13,951 nucleotides of DNA, taken from NCBI GenBank assembly GCA_004524595.1, contig SDOA01000108.1, forward strand, positions 1 through 13,951, given 5' to 3'. Origin of the DNA: Candidatus Thorarchaeota archaeon. GTDB lineage: Archaea > Asgardarchaeota > Thorarchaeia > Thorarchaeales > Thorarchaeaceae. Positions 1-7,946 of the stretch are shown here, piece after piece (within the stretch, counting starts at the first letter, position 1; each line of letters opens with the position of its first letter). The notes beneath the pieces were generated by a model, which saw nothing but the letters and a program-made list of their open reading frames with translations, ran no database searches and was not told the origin of the DNA. Both the position numbers and the translations under genes were made by a program.

Positions 1-1965
1 AAATCTTCTGGTGATTTAATAGAACATTTCAAACATAGAGTTCTAACTCCAACTGCGATAGAGCTTTTAACGAAAACAGTACCTGAAACGGGATGCGAAA
101 TTTTAACTGAGCTGAACACATACGCTTATGCAATAGAAGAAGCTGATGTTGTCGAAGGCTTAATCTCTATTCTTACGGAGTTTCTTCAACGTGATTCAAT
201 TACTTTAGTAGATTTCAATTCTTTAAAGAATAATATCGATGAATTTGTTAGTTATTTTATTGAAACTGTCAATGCGCTAGAATATCTGGTTGAAGCGCAT
301 ATCGGTTCAGGTAAAATCTTGAATGTTACTGGTCACAAGGAAGCTCTACTAAGCGATATTGAGGACAATATCGATAAATTTGAGGGAACAAAATACAAAC
401 TAGCTAAAGAACTAGTTTCTAAGTTCATGTTATCAATTGAACGTGAAACCACGAATGATGAGGAAATTAAGGCATGGCAGCTTAAAGGATCTCTAAGTTA
501 TGCTGTTGCCTACGCAAATAGAGTCGCTAAATACTTTTCAAAAGAACTGAACCAATATCTCGTTGTTTCTGCTGCACGAGCGGCATTTTTCACAGCACTT
601 CGCGAATTCCGTACTGAAGCAGTAACTGATGAAATGGATTCAACTGATATAATGCTATTCGATAAATTCTATGCTGAAGTACAATCTCAATTGAACGCAT
701 CATTTTCAAAACGTTTATTCAAAGGTGTAGAATATACAGAATATACAGATCTTATGGATGCTATCACACGCGAGATGATTGATGTCTTCAAACAGATAGA
801 CGTCTGGAGTTTAATTGGTTTTTCTGATATTGCTGAAATTGCACGAGCTGAAATTAAAAAGAAGTACTCCGCATTTCAATCTCCTGATTCACTTACAGAT
901 ACTGGCCAAGCAATTATGGGTATATTAAATGAATTTGAAGCAGCAGTCACTGATATCATCCCAGATGTAGCTGATACCATCCTTTCAAAGCCGCTTGTTC
1001 GTAAGATGATTGATCAAATAAAATCAGATGGTGGTAGTCTAAGTGATGTCCTTAGTACTGCAGTTGAAGGTGTTGGTGAGAAGTCAAACGAATGGAATAA
1101 AGAAGCACTTAGCTGGGTTGAAGGTTTCAAGGACAGTGTGGATAGTACTCATTCAGAAGCTGAATCCTTACTAGCATTGCTGCAATTTGTACATGAACTT
1201 CATGGTCAAGCCATTACTGCAAGTTCTATTGCAGATCGAATCAAAATCGAAGCTGATAGAAGAGAATCTATCTACCAGGCACAAGTTAGTGAATGGAAGG
1301 ACGAGTGTCGTGAAATAGAAATTGTAAATGACAGCATTAGACAACGCAATCAAAATCGTGATGAACTGATTGCTAAAGCAACACAGACATTTGAGAATGA
1401 GATGAACACATACGAGCAAGGTCTCAGAGAATACCAAGAAAAAATCAATCAACATCAGAAAAGAATCGAAGAAGCTAAGGCAAGTGAAACAGGATATATC
1501 GGTGATTTGCCTCCCCCGCCACTCGAGCCTGAAAGACCTGCACCACTTGAACCACGTATTGATTCTATCAAGAGAGAATATCCAGTTGAACAGGAATTGA
1601 CTTATCCGCCTGAACCACAACCAGAACCATCTCTTCAGTACTATATTGAGCTTCGTGATTTAATTTTTGACAAGTTGACAGAAATGAAGGAACGAGAGTC
1701 GATTATGGAAGATACATTTGCTCGTCGCGTCTTACGATTGCAGGCAGAAGGATTGAGTGCTATTGGTGCAATTAACATTGGAATCGGACACGAATTTACT
1801 GAATATCTCATGGATTCAAGAATTCGAAGTCTTGGAAGATTACTGCCTCGGATATCTCGAGTCTATCTTCGTGATCCCAAATTATCCGACCTATTATATT
1901 TGGTAATTTATGAACACTACAGTGATAGTATGATTGTCTCTATTGGAAGTACCTTTCTGAGGTGA
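1..1965 (+). CDS. large helical protein of unknown function, 5'-partial
   Basis: The reading frame is open from base 1 to the TGA at 1963-1965, giving 654 residues in the window with the true N-terminus upstream. A TTG at 319 is in frame, but nothing favours it as the start because the frame continues upstream with normal protein-like sequence. Composition predicts a mostly alpha-helical soluble protein with no obvious signal peptide or membrane segment. A charged, Glu/Gln/Arg-rich probable coiled coil spans about 1255-1490. A Pro/Glu-rich hinge at about 1504-1632 (PPPPLEPERP and further PEP motifs) follows, then a C-terminal helical domain rich in Arg and Leu. I recognise no family. The stop codon overlaps the Shine-Dalgarno site of the next gene, so the two are probably co-translated and may act in one complex (inference). 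Confidence 0.85.
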   Translation, partial: KSSGDLIEHFKHRVLTPTAIELLTKTVPETGCEILTELNTYAYAIEEADVVEGLISILTEFLQRDSITLVDFNSLKNNIDEFVSYFIETVNALEYLVEAHIGSGKILNVTGHKEALLSDIEDNIDKFEGTKYKLAKELVSKFMLSIERETTNDEEIKAWQLKGSLSYAVAYANRVAKYFSKELNQYLVVSAARAAFFTALREFRTEAVTDEMDSTDIMLFDKFYAEVQSQLNASFSKRLFKGVEYTEYTDLMDAITREMIDVFKQIDVWSLIGFSDIAEIARAEIKKKYSAFQSPDSLTDTGQAIMGILNEFEAAVTDIIPDVADTILSKPLVRKMIDQIKSDGGSLSDVLSTAVEGVGEKSNEWNKEALSWVEGFKDSVDSTHSEAESLLALLQFVHELHGQAITASSIADRIKIEADRRESIYQAQVSEWKDECREIEIVNDSIRQRNQNRDELIAKATQTFENEMNTYEQGLREYQEKINQHQKRIEEAKASETGYIGDLPPPPLEPERPAPLEPRIDSIKREYPVEQELTYPPEPQPEPSLQYYIELRDLIFDKLTEMKERESIMEDTFARRVLRLQAEGLSAIGAINIGIGHEFTEYLMDSRIRSLGRLLPRISRVYLRDPKLSDLLYLVIYEHYSDSMIVSIGSTFLR

Positions 1966-1966
1966 T
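1959..1966 (+). promoter_or_regulatory. Shine-Dalgarno site overlapping the upstream stop codon
   Basis: GAGGTGAT matches the anti-Shine-Dalgarno end of archaeal 16S rRNA and lies 3 nt before the ATG at 1970. It contains the TGA that ends the preceding gene, which suggests translational coupling of the two large helical proteins. Confidence 0.7.
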
Positions 1967-1969
1967 ATC

Positions 1970-4417
1970 ATGTCAAGTTCGTGGGTTCTAAAAACTCGAC
2001 AGGGAAGTGAAGCAGGAAAAGAGATACTATTGCGAGAAGCTCTAGCAACTCATATGCGTAGTACTCGAGATAGACAACTATTTGCAGAACTATTACGAGA
2101 ACCTCAACCTATTGAGGATGTGTTCTCTTTTTTTGCATCATTTTACCTCCATAGTTATCAAGGAATACGATTGCTTAACCCTTCAGACACACCTGAATTG
2201 ACGACTGAAGGAAAAGATGAGTTAGGACAAGAGGAAAGACGACAACTTGAGCTTGAAATACGACAGATATTTGGTGATAAGCAACGGGAGGAACTTGATA
2301 CTGCACAGCTCTGTAGTGAATTGATAATTAAACTCGCTAATGAATTAGCTGACAAAGATCCATCTTCTGAATTGAAGCAACATGTCATTGATTTAGTAAA
2401 AGAGTATTTGAAGAAGATACCTTCAGAATACACACCTAATCATGATATCGATCTGATTCTTGAAGTTACTGGATGGGGTCAAGAATGGCGTGATGAACTC
2501 TATTCTAAAGCCTCAGGGCTCAAAGAAAGTTCTCTCTCTCTAAGAGAAGAATTGCTTCGTGACCACCTCTCTGAAGTTCCAGAAACAACCATCCTAAAAA
2601 AGGCTCTAGAGATGATTTTTGGAAGGATAGAATATGCTAAGGGAAGACTTGCTGATGCACTAGTTCCTGTAAAGAGCTGGGATGCGATAGCATCTTCAAT
2701 TATGGCCCGTTTCTGTAAGGATTCTACTTATCTTAGTAGTGTCATAAATGCTCATAAAATAAGGCTTGAACTTCTTGAAGTTATCGAAGAAGATTATGAC
2801 ATTCCAACAACAATAGATGATTATGAAAGACGTCTAGCAGCAAAAGTCGCTGATCCAATAGCATCAATACTTGCTTCCAATCCATTAAAAATACTTGATA
2901 CTCTCTCACATCTTTCTCATATAAGTGTAGATGACCTTAAAGCACAGCTTCGTAGAAAAGGGATTGATGACCCATTGGCAATTACTTCAGGATTACAATC
3001 GCTGAGTAATCTACCCACAGAGTCTTCATCTGGTCCCCAAGTTAGTAAAGATGAGTTGGAGATGCTCGAACGTTCTTTGAAGACTCTTGAAAAAATAGAA
3101 AACACACTAGAAAAACCTGTTAAAGGACTTTTAAAATCAAAAGGATTACGCTCTTCAGAGCTAGATAAAATCACTATAGATCTTCTCATGAAAGATAGAA
3201 AGACCTTAGTTGGGATTGAGTTGGAAGTCCTTGCTGAGCTTGAGAAGAAGATGCGAGTACCACCTCCAGAAGAAGTTAAGAGATTGATGGAAATCCGTGA
3301 CCAAGTGAAGACAGGAGCACTTAGTTCTCTTGGAATTTCATCCGCACGAGATTTTAGTCAACAACGAGTCGAGGAGGAAACGATAGCTTCAATTCGAATG
3401 GATATCATCTGGCATTTTACGACAGGTATCTTAACTAGCCTTACGCGGGTGGTTGAGTCATATATCCGGTCGAAACAAGATTTACTTCGCATAAAGGCTC
3501 TTTTGAAGAGTATCTATGAAGATACGGACATTAATCTTCAATTCTTGCGAGAAGAGATTCTCATTGATTTGACTTCGATGCGAATCTACGAGATGAAGAT
3601 AGTTCATCCTGAATTAGATGCGAGTGCCATCTGTACTTGGATGCACGCTCGATTATCAAGTAAAGATATGATGGCAGCAAAGAAAGAACTAGAAACAACT
3701 CAAAGCCCAGTGTTTGAAGGAATTCTGGATATGCCTTTGGAAACAGAAAACCTAGAATTTGATAATTATGGAATTGCTTTTGACATTATGCAAAGATTTC
3801 TGAAAAAAGAAAGACTTGAAAAACTTGCTAAAGAAGAATATGCTTTTGAAGCAAAGCAAAAGGAACAGAAAGCAGTTGCCTCGAAACGTGAAGGTCTAGA
3901 TGTGCTAATGTATTTGCACAATAAATCTGCAACTGTGTTCAGAGCAATAAGTAGAGTTGGTACTAAGGGCTTAGAATGGACACATAGTGATACAACCAAG
4001 TGTGCAAATCTCTTGACTTACTTCATAAAGACAAATAGAGGACGTATGATATGTTCAGCTTGTGGTGCGGTACCAAAATCGAGCAAATGCGATCAACATG
4101 GTAATACTTTCATGAAGGAAGCCACTGACATGGATAATCTTGCAATTTTCATCATGCGTGGAATATATGAAATCAAAGATGGTCTAATAGGAGCTGGAAA
4201 GGGTGCTGAACAAATGCCTTGGGATAAAGCGAAAGCCTCTCTTGAAAGAGAGATTGGCATATTGAAACGTAAAGGAAAATTAACATCTAAGACAAATCTA
4301 AAAGAGCTCTTACCAGGTGAAATGAATTACATTGTCGGTCCAGCTGTATGTGCTATAATTGGTCAATATTTCAATGAGTCATTAATATATGCTGCTAGAC
4401 GTGCTGACATTGCATAG
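1970..4417 (+). CDS. 815-aa helical protein with C-terminal zinc-finger-like motif, unknown function
   Basis: This large, probably cytosolic, predominantly helical protein has several charged stretches likely to form coiled coils. Examples are about residues 355-400, around the LERSLKTLEKIENTLEK segment, and about 610-650, which is rich in Lys and Glu. No membrane segment or signal peptide is evident. Near the C-terminus Cys695, Cys698, Cys707 and His710 form a CxxC-x8-CxxH arrangement (ICSACG...KCDQHG), compatible with one bound zinc. A conserved-looking helical tail follows. The start is the ATG directly after a strong Shine-Dalgarno site. The gene forms an operon with the preceding large helical protein. 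I do not recognise the family; a structural or scaffolding role is only a guess from composition. The gene ends 2 bp from the end of the convergent cutA. Confidence 0.88.
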   Translation: MSSSWVLKTRQGSEAGKEILLREALATHMRSTRDRQLFAELLREPQPIEDVFSFFASFYLHSYQGIRLLNPSDTPELTTEGKDELGQEERRQLELEIRQIFGDKQREELDTAQLCSELIIKLANELADKDPSSELKQHVIDLVKEYLKKIPSEYTPNHDIDLILEVTGWGQEWRDELYSKASGLKESSLSLREELLRDHLSEVPETTILKKALEMIFGRIEYAKGRLADALVPVKSWDAIASSIMARFCKDSTYLSSVINAHKIRLELLEVIEEDYDIPTTIDDYERRLAAKVADPIASILASNPLKILDTLSHLSHISVDDLKAQLRRKGIDDPLAITSGLQSLSNLPTESSSGPQVSKDELEMLERSLKTLEKIENTLEKPVKGLLKSKGLRSSELDKITIDLLMKDRKTLVGIELEVLAELEKKMRVPPPEEVKRLMEIRDQVKTGALSSLGISSARDFSQQRVEEETIASIRMDIIWHFTTGILTSLTRVVESYIRSKQDLLRIKALLKSIYEDTDINLQFLREEILIDLTSMRIYEMKIVHPELDASAICTWMHARLSSKDMMAAKKELETTQSPVFEGILDMPLETENLEFDNYGIAFDIMQRFLKKERLEKLAKEEYAFEAKQKEQKAVASKREGLDVLMYLHNKSATVFRAISRVGTKGLEWTHSDTTKCANLLTYFIKTNRGRMICSACGAVPKSSKCDQHGNTFMKEATDMDNLAIFIMRGIYEIKDGLIGAGKGAEQMPWDKAKASLEREIGILKRKGKLTSKTNLKELLPGEMNYIVGPAVCAIIGQYFNESLIYAARRADIA

Positions 4418-4419
4418 AA

Positions 4420-4746
4420 CTATGACGATGGCATTAGGAGATTTGCTGATATCCATTCAAGGTAGTCCTTAGAGCCTGATTCGATTTTCAAAACAATGAA
4501 TTCAGGAAGCTCATAAGAATGATTTTTAGTTATCACGCTCTTCAACATTTCCTCAAATCTGGCTTCTGTTTTTATAAATAGAATTGCCTCTGAATCAGTA
4601 ATAATATCTCCCTTCCAATTATAAACACTCTTTACACTAGGAATAATGTTGACACATGCACACACCTTGGTATCTACAAGAATTTGTGCTAACTTATAGC
4701 TCTCTGCTTCTGGACATGTTGTAATCGCGATAATGTATTCCTTCAT
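4420..4746 (-). CDS. cutA: CutA1 family divalent-cation tolerance protein
   Basis: This is a 108-residue protein of the usual CutA1 length. It carries the family hallmarks: an N-terminal beta strand followed by TTCP, a CACVNIIP motif, the VYNWKGDI strand, the SEAILFIKT strand, and a C-terminal HSYELPEFIVLKI followed by YLEWI. CutA1 proteins form trimers with a ferredoxin-like fold and bind divalent metals. The physiological role is unsettled, and in archaea it is often called a copper-tolerance protein. The gene stands alone, divergent from the aldolase-Fae genes and convergent with the large helical protein. A TATA-like element about 26 bp upstream of the ATG suggests a leaderless or nearly leaderless transcript. 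Confidence 0.93.
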   Translation of the reverse strand: MKEYIIAITTCPEAESYKLAQILVDTKVCACVNIIPSVKSVYNWKGDIITDSEAILFIKTEARFEEMLKSVITKNHSYELPEFIVLKIESGSKDYLEWISANLLMPSS

Positions 4747-4767
4747 ATCTTATGAGTTACACTTCTA

Positions 4768-4777
4768 AACATATATT
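4768..4777. promoter_or_regulatory. TATA-like box in the cutA / aldolase-Fae divergent region
   Basis: The near-symmetrical sequence AACATATATT in the 88-bp divergent intergenic region could bind TBP in either direction. On the minus strand it lies about 26 bp before the cutA ATG, as for a leaderless transcript. On the plus strand it would start transcription near 4800, about 35 nt before the aldolase gene. A second AT element (ATTTATA, 4812-4818) is too close to the ATG at 4835 for a normal leader. Sequence-only call. Confidence 0.45.
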
Positions 4778-4819
4778 GACTTCTCTTTGAAATCTATCAC
4801 AAACGAAGGTCATTTATAC

Positions 4820-4834
4820 TGACCCGTTTGGTCA
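4820..4834 (+). promoter_or_regulatory. inverted repeat abutting the start codon
   Basis: TGACC, five bases (CGTTT), then GGTCA form a perfect 5-bp inverted repeat that ends immediately before the ATG at 4835. No clear Shine-Dalgarno site precedes this gene. The repeat could be a repressor operator or a small hairpin controlling initiation, or chance. Confidence 0.3.
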
Positions 4835-6247
4835 ATGATTGGTGATTCTGTGGGAAAATTCATTCCTGAAGGTGTGATGCCTGCTCTCGTTACGCCTTTC
4901 ACAAGAGATGGCGACATTAACGAAGAAGGTTTCAGACAAGTTATCGAGTATACAATAAGTAAGGGAGTCACAGGAGTAGTGCCGGCAGGTACCACTGGAG
5001 AATTCTCTTACATGAGAACTGAAGAGCGCAAGAAACTACTGAAATTAACGGTTGAATATGTTGACGGACGTGTTCCAATTGTTGCAGGAACTGGTCAACA
5101 TAGCACTCGTGCAACTGTTGAATTGACGAAATACGCAGCGGACGTTGGTTGTGATGCAGCTCTTGTAATCTCACCTTACTATCTCCGACCTACTGATAAG
5201 GGCTATTACGATCATTATGCAACAGTTGCAAGAAAGGGGAACTTGCCGATAATCTTGTACAATCTTCCTCAATGTACTTTAGGTATCCTTAATTCAAATG
5301 TTGTCGAGGATCTAGCTCAGCTGGATACAGTTGTTGGTATTAAAGATAGCAGTGGCAATGTTCCCTATCTACTTGAGCTAATTCAAAAACTAAAGGGAAA
5401 AATCGAAGTTCTTTGTGGGGCTGATGAATGCTTCCTCTCATCAATTGTCGCGGGTTCAAAGGCTGCTATTATGGCTTCAGCTAATGTAATTCCACACATC
5501 TGGTTGGAAGTCATGAAACTTGTAAAAGAAGGGAATCTTGAGAAAGCTGCAGAATTGCAAAGAGAGGCTCAAACATTTGCTAGGATGGTACTAAAGTATG
5601 GTGCAGCGCCTCCAGTCAAAGCCGCTCTAAGGATAATGGGGATTGATGCTGGGAAGAGTCGTATGCCTCTTAATACAGGTGGAACACTTACCCCTGAAGT
5701 GAAAGAAGAGATTCGGATTGAACTTGAAAAACTGGGTGTAATTGAAAAGAAAGACCACGAATCTATAGAAAAGGGCATCAATATTGTTGAGGTTCTTGAG
5801 AATCAAGGCATCATTCTTGGACATTCTGCTGGTCTATTAACAAGTCATGCCTCAAATGATGTCGTGTCTGTTGGTATTGCGGCAGGACCCAAAAATGGGT
5901 CTATAGGCAAAGCCTTTGTGAAATTACTTACAATGCCTAAAATTGGCCATGAGGCATTAACAGTTATTTTGGAACCAAATTTGGCGGTGAAACCTAGTAG
6001 TTTGATGCTGCCTACACGTAAAATCAAATCCATGCGACAGGCTTCATTGTTCTATGGACCTGTTCAATCAGGGGCTGCTAAAGCAATTGCAACACTTCTT
6101 GAAATTGGCAAAGTCCCTAAGAAATCACTGAGCCAAGATGTCATAATAATGGCATTGGATATCAATCTAGATTCAAGAGACCGTAGAATGGTGACTAATG
6201 CAACACAAGAAGTAGTTGAAACCGCTCTTAAAGGAATATGGAGGTAA
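4835..6247 (+). CDS. DapA/NAL-family aldolase fused to a degenerate Fae domain (copy 1)
   Basis: The 470-residue protein has two domains. Residues about 12-300 are a DHDPS/N-acetylneuraminate-lyase (beta/alpha)8 barrel with GTTGE (52-56), SPYY (113-116), catalytic Tyr142 in YNLP and Schiff-base Lys170 in GIKDSSG. Cys147 sits where true DHDPS has the arginine that binds aspartate semialdehyde, so lysine-pathway activity is doubtful. Residues about 326-470 match formaldehyde-activating enzyme: GSIGKAF, PNLAVKP (381-387), RQASLFYGPVQ (401-411) and the following helices. The conserved Fae histidine (the H of AHID) is replaced by Ser345, and the C-terminal HPFA tail is absent. The Fae domain is therefore probably not active alone. 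The start at 4835 is likely but lacks a strong Shine-Dalgarno site; GTG at 4850 is an alternative. It is coupled to the homologous next gene. Confidence 0.9.
   Translation: MIGDSVGKFIPEGVMPALVTPFTRDGDINEEGFRQVIEYTISKGVTGVVPAGTTGEFSYMRTEERKKLLKLTVEYVDGRVPIVAGTGQHSTRATVELTKYAADVGCDAALVISPYYLRPTDKGYYDHYATVARKGNLPIILYNLPQCTLGILNSNVVEDLAQLDTVVGIKDSSGNVPYLLELIQKLKGKIEVLCGADECFLSSIVAGSKAAIMASANVIPHIWLEVMKLVKEGNLEKAAELQREAQTFARMVLKYGAAPPVKAALRIMGIDAGKSRMPLNTGGTLTPEVKEEIRIELEKLGVIEKKDHESIEKGINIVEVLENQGIILGHSAGLLTSHASNDVVSVGIAAGPKNGSIGKAFVKLLTMPKIGHEALTVILEPNLAVKPSSLMLPTRKIKSMRQASLFYGPVQSGAAKAIATLLEIGKVPKKSLSQDVIIMALDINLDSRDRRMVTNATQEVVETALKGIWR
6240..6245 (+). promoter_or_regulatory. Shine-Dalgarno site deciding the start of copy 2
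   Basis: GGAGGT overlaps the TAA stop of copy 1 (6245-6247) and precedes the ATG at 6253 by 7 nt. This favours 6253 over the in-frame ATG at 6238, which would place the site inside the coding sequence. It also indicates translational coupling of the two aldolase-Fae genes. Confidence 0.8.
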
Positions 6248-6252
6248 TAAGA

Positions 6253-7731
6253 ATGTCAGAAACAAAATTCCGTTTCCAGGGAGTCTATCCTGCCCTAGTC
6301 ACACCCTTTACCGAGAAAGGCATCAATGAAAAGCAGTACAGAAAATTGATAGATTATGTTATCAAAGCCGGTGCTACTGGGATTGTTCCCTGCGGGACCA
6401 CGGGAGAATTCACAAGCATGAAATTTGAAGAAAAAGCTGAAGCTATAAAGATTGCTTGTGAAGCGGTGAAAGGTAGAGTACCCGTTCTTGCTGGTACTGG
6501 TGCTGCCTATACTGGGGATGCAATCAAGTTAACACGTAGAGCGGCTGAACTAGGAGCTGATGCAGCGCTTGTTGTGTCACCTTATTTCTTAAAACCTTCA
6601 CCAAAAGAAATCTATGAGCATTTCGAACGAATTGCTAATAACAGTGATATCCCTATCTTTGTCTATAACATCCCACAAGTGACGGGAGTCCCACTCCACT
6701 GGACAATGATTGATGGTTTACGGGAAATTGATGGGATTATAGGCCTCAAAGACTCCAGTGGAGATCTCATCAATTTAACTACAATCCTAGTACGCAGACC
6801 CGAAGATTTCCAAGTTGTAATTGGTCATGATGAAGTTGCTCTTCCAGCTTTGGCGTCAGGATGCGATGGCGCTATCTTAGCAAGTGCTAACGTGTTTCCT
6901 GATCGATATATCAAAATGCAATCAGCTCTTGCGAGTGGAGATCTAAAAGAGGCACGCATCATTCAACGCAGTATTCAAAAAACTGTTCGCATCTTTGTGA
7001 ACAATGGCGGTGGGATGGCTGTAAAAGCTGCATTAAATATGATTGGCATTCCAGTTGGTGATGCGAGGTTACCTCTGCAAATCAGCGATTCTCTGGGTTA
7101 CGCTAATCTCGATGAGCTTCGATGTTGTTTAGAAGACCTTCAATTGATACCACATGGCTCTGTTGTCTTCAAAATGGGGAATAGATCAATTGAAGCTGAG
7201 AACTACCCCAAAGCAGTTGGAATGGTACCTGATGTTGTAGAGGACCTTACTCTTCTCCATGGCGAAGCTCTCTTTGGTTCAAATACAGAAGTTGCTCATG
7301 TTGATCTAATTCTGGGGATTAAGGACGGACCAATGAATGAAGCATTAGCAAACGCTGGTAAGATTGTAGAGGACACACATCCTTCGAACATTATCAAAGA
7401 CTTGGAATTAACTACTGTATTTGCACCAACAGTTACAATCACCTCTGAGAGTCATAAGAAAATGGTCTACGAGGTTGCTCAGAAGGCTATAGTGGACGCT
7501 GTAAAACGGACCATCACAGATATGATAATTCCAGATGAACTGGTAAAGGATTTGATTCTTGCAGTAAATGTGTTCGTGCATCCGAGTGCAGCAAATCCGA
7601 AGCGAGTCCATATTAACAACTTCATAGCCACCAGACATGCAATTCGGCGGGCTATAGAAGATAGACAGAGTGTTGATGAGATTATCGCACAAAAAGACTC
7701 TGCTCGGCATCCATTTGCATATAATCCATAG
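6253..7731 (+). CDS. DapA/NAL-family aldolase fused to an Fae domain retaining the histidine (copy 2)
   Basis: The 492-residue protein has the same architecture as copy 1. The aldolase barrel (about 8-300) has GTTGE (48-52), SPYF (109-112), Tyr138 in YNIP and Schiff-base Lys166 in GLKDSSG. Val143 stands at the DHDPS arginine position. A linker of about 30 residues leads to the Fae domain (about 336-492). It has HGEALFG, VAHVDLILG with the conserved His349, the VNVFVHP strand, the FIATRHAIRRAIE helix and the family C-terminal tail SARHPFAYNP. It lacks the central PNLPxKPxTL and FGPxQ motifs that copy 1 keeps; this segment is about ten residues shorter than usual. Fae joins formaldehyde to tetrahydromethanopterin, giving the methylene form. 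The fusion suggests that formaldehyde is made or used by the aldolase half (inference). The gene is followed by a hairpin terminator. Confidence 0.91.
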   Translation: MSETKFRFQGVYPALVTPFTEKGINEKQYRKLIDYVIKAGATGIVPCGTTGEFTSMKFEEKAEAIKIACEAVKGRVPVLAGTGAAYTGDAIKLTRRAAELGADAALVVSPYFLKPSPKEIYEHFERIANNSDIPIFVYNIPQVTGVPLHWTMIDGLREIDGIIGLKDSSGDLINLTTILVRRPEDFQVVIGHDEVALPALASGCDGAILASANVFPDRYIKMQSALASGDLKEARIIQRSIQKTVRIFVNNGGGMAVKAALNMIGIPVGDARLPLQISDSLGYANLDELRCCLEDLQLIPHGSVVFKMGNRSIEAENYPKAVGMVPDVVEDLTLLHGEALFGSNTEVAHVDLILGIKDGPMNEALANAGKIVEDTHPSNIIKDLELTTVFAPTVTITSESHKKMVYEVAQKAIVDAVKRTITDMIIPDELVKDLILAVNVFVHPSAANPKRVHINNFIATRHAIRRAIEDRQSVDEIIAQKDSARHPFAYNP

Positions 7732-7747
7732 GTAGAAAATCTTCTAT

Positions 7748-7787
7748 ACGATGCGGTATTATCTCCGCATCGTGCCTCTTTCTTTTC
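7748..7787 (+). terminator. hairpin plus pyrimidine-rich tail after the aldolase-Fae operon
   Basis: A perfect 9-bp stem (ACGATGCGG, 7748-7756, pairing with CCGCATCGT, 7765-7773) with an 8-nt loop is followed by a T/C-rich run to about 7787. It begins 16 nt after the stop codon. Archaeal termination mainly needs the U-rich tract; the hairpin may also protect the 3' end. Confidence 0.7.
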
Positions 7788-7946
7788 CGATGTCATTTAC
7801 GGACTATTGGCCATTTGTTAAGTATGATTTGAGATATAAAGCACGAATCATCACAAAAGATAAAACTCACAAAAAGTCGTGACTCTGAAAAAATTAAAAT
7901 CAATCTAGACGCTCTTTAGATGCATTCTAGGCCAATCCTACATCTG
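7788..7946. other. intergenic stretch with no gene seen
   Basis: This AT-rich stretch is part of the 321-bp gap between the second aldolase-Fae gene and the small 56-aa gene. I see no convincing reading frame, tRNA or structured RNA. A GTGATGA on the minus strand at about 7845 resembles a C box but has no matching D box. Confidence 0.5.

Noticed and set aside
319..321. TTG as the start of the first gene
   Set aside because: The frame is open to base 1 with protein-like sequence and no ribosome site is seen before the TTG, so the gene simply enters from upstream.
6238..6252. ATG 6238 as the start of copy 2
   Set aside because: The GGAGGT ribosome site lies downstream of it and is placed correctly for ATG 6253; the aldolase domain begins after 6253.
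7390..7500. Frameshift explaining the missing central Fae motifs in copy 2
   Set aside because: The frame on both sides is the same and the flanking strands and helices align, so an in-frame deletion fits better; I saw no missing motif in the other two frames.
7840..7852. Second C/D sRNA on the minus strand from a GTGATGA box
   Set aside because: No D box or terminal stem follows at a suitable distance.
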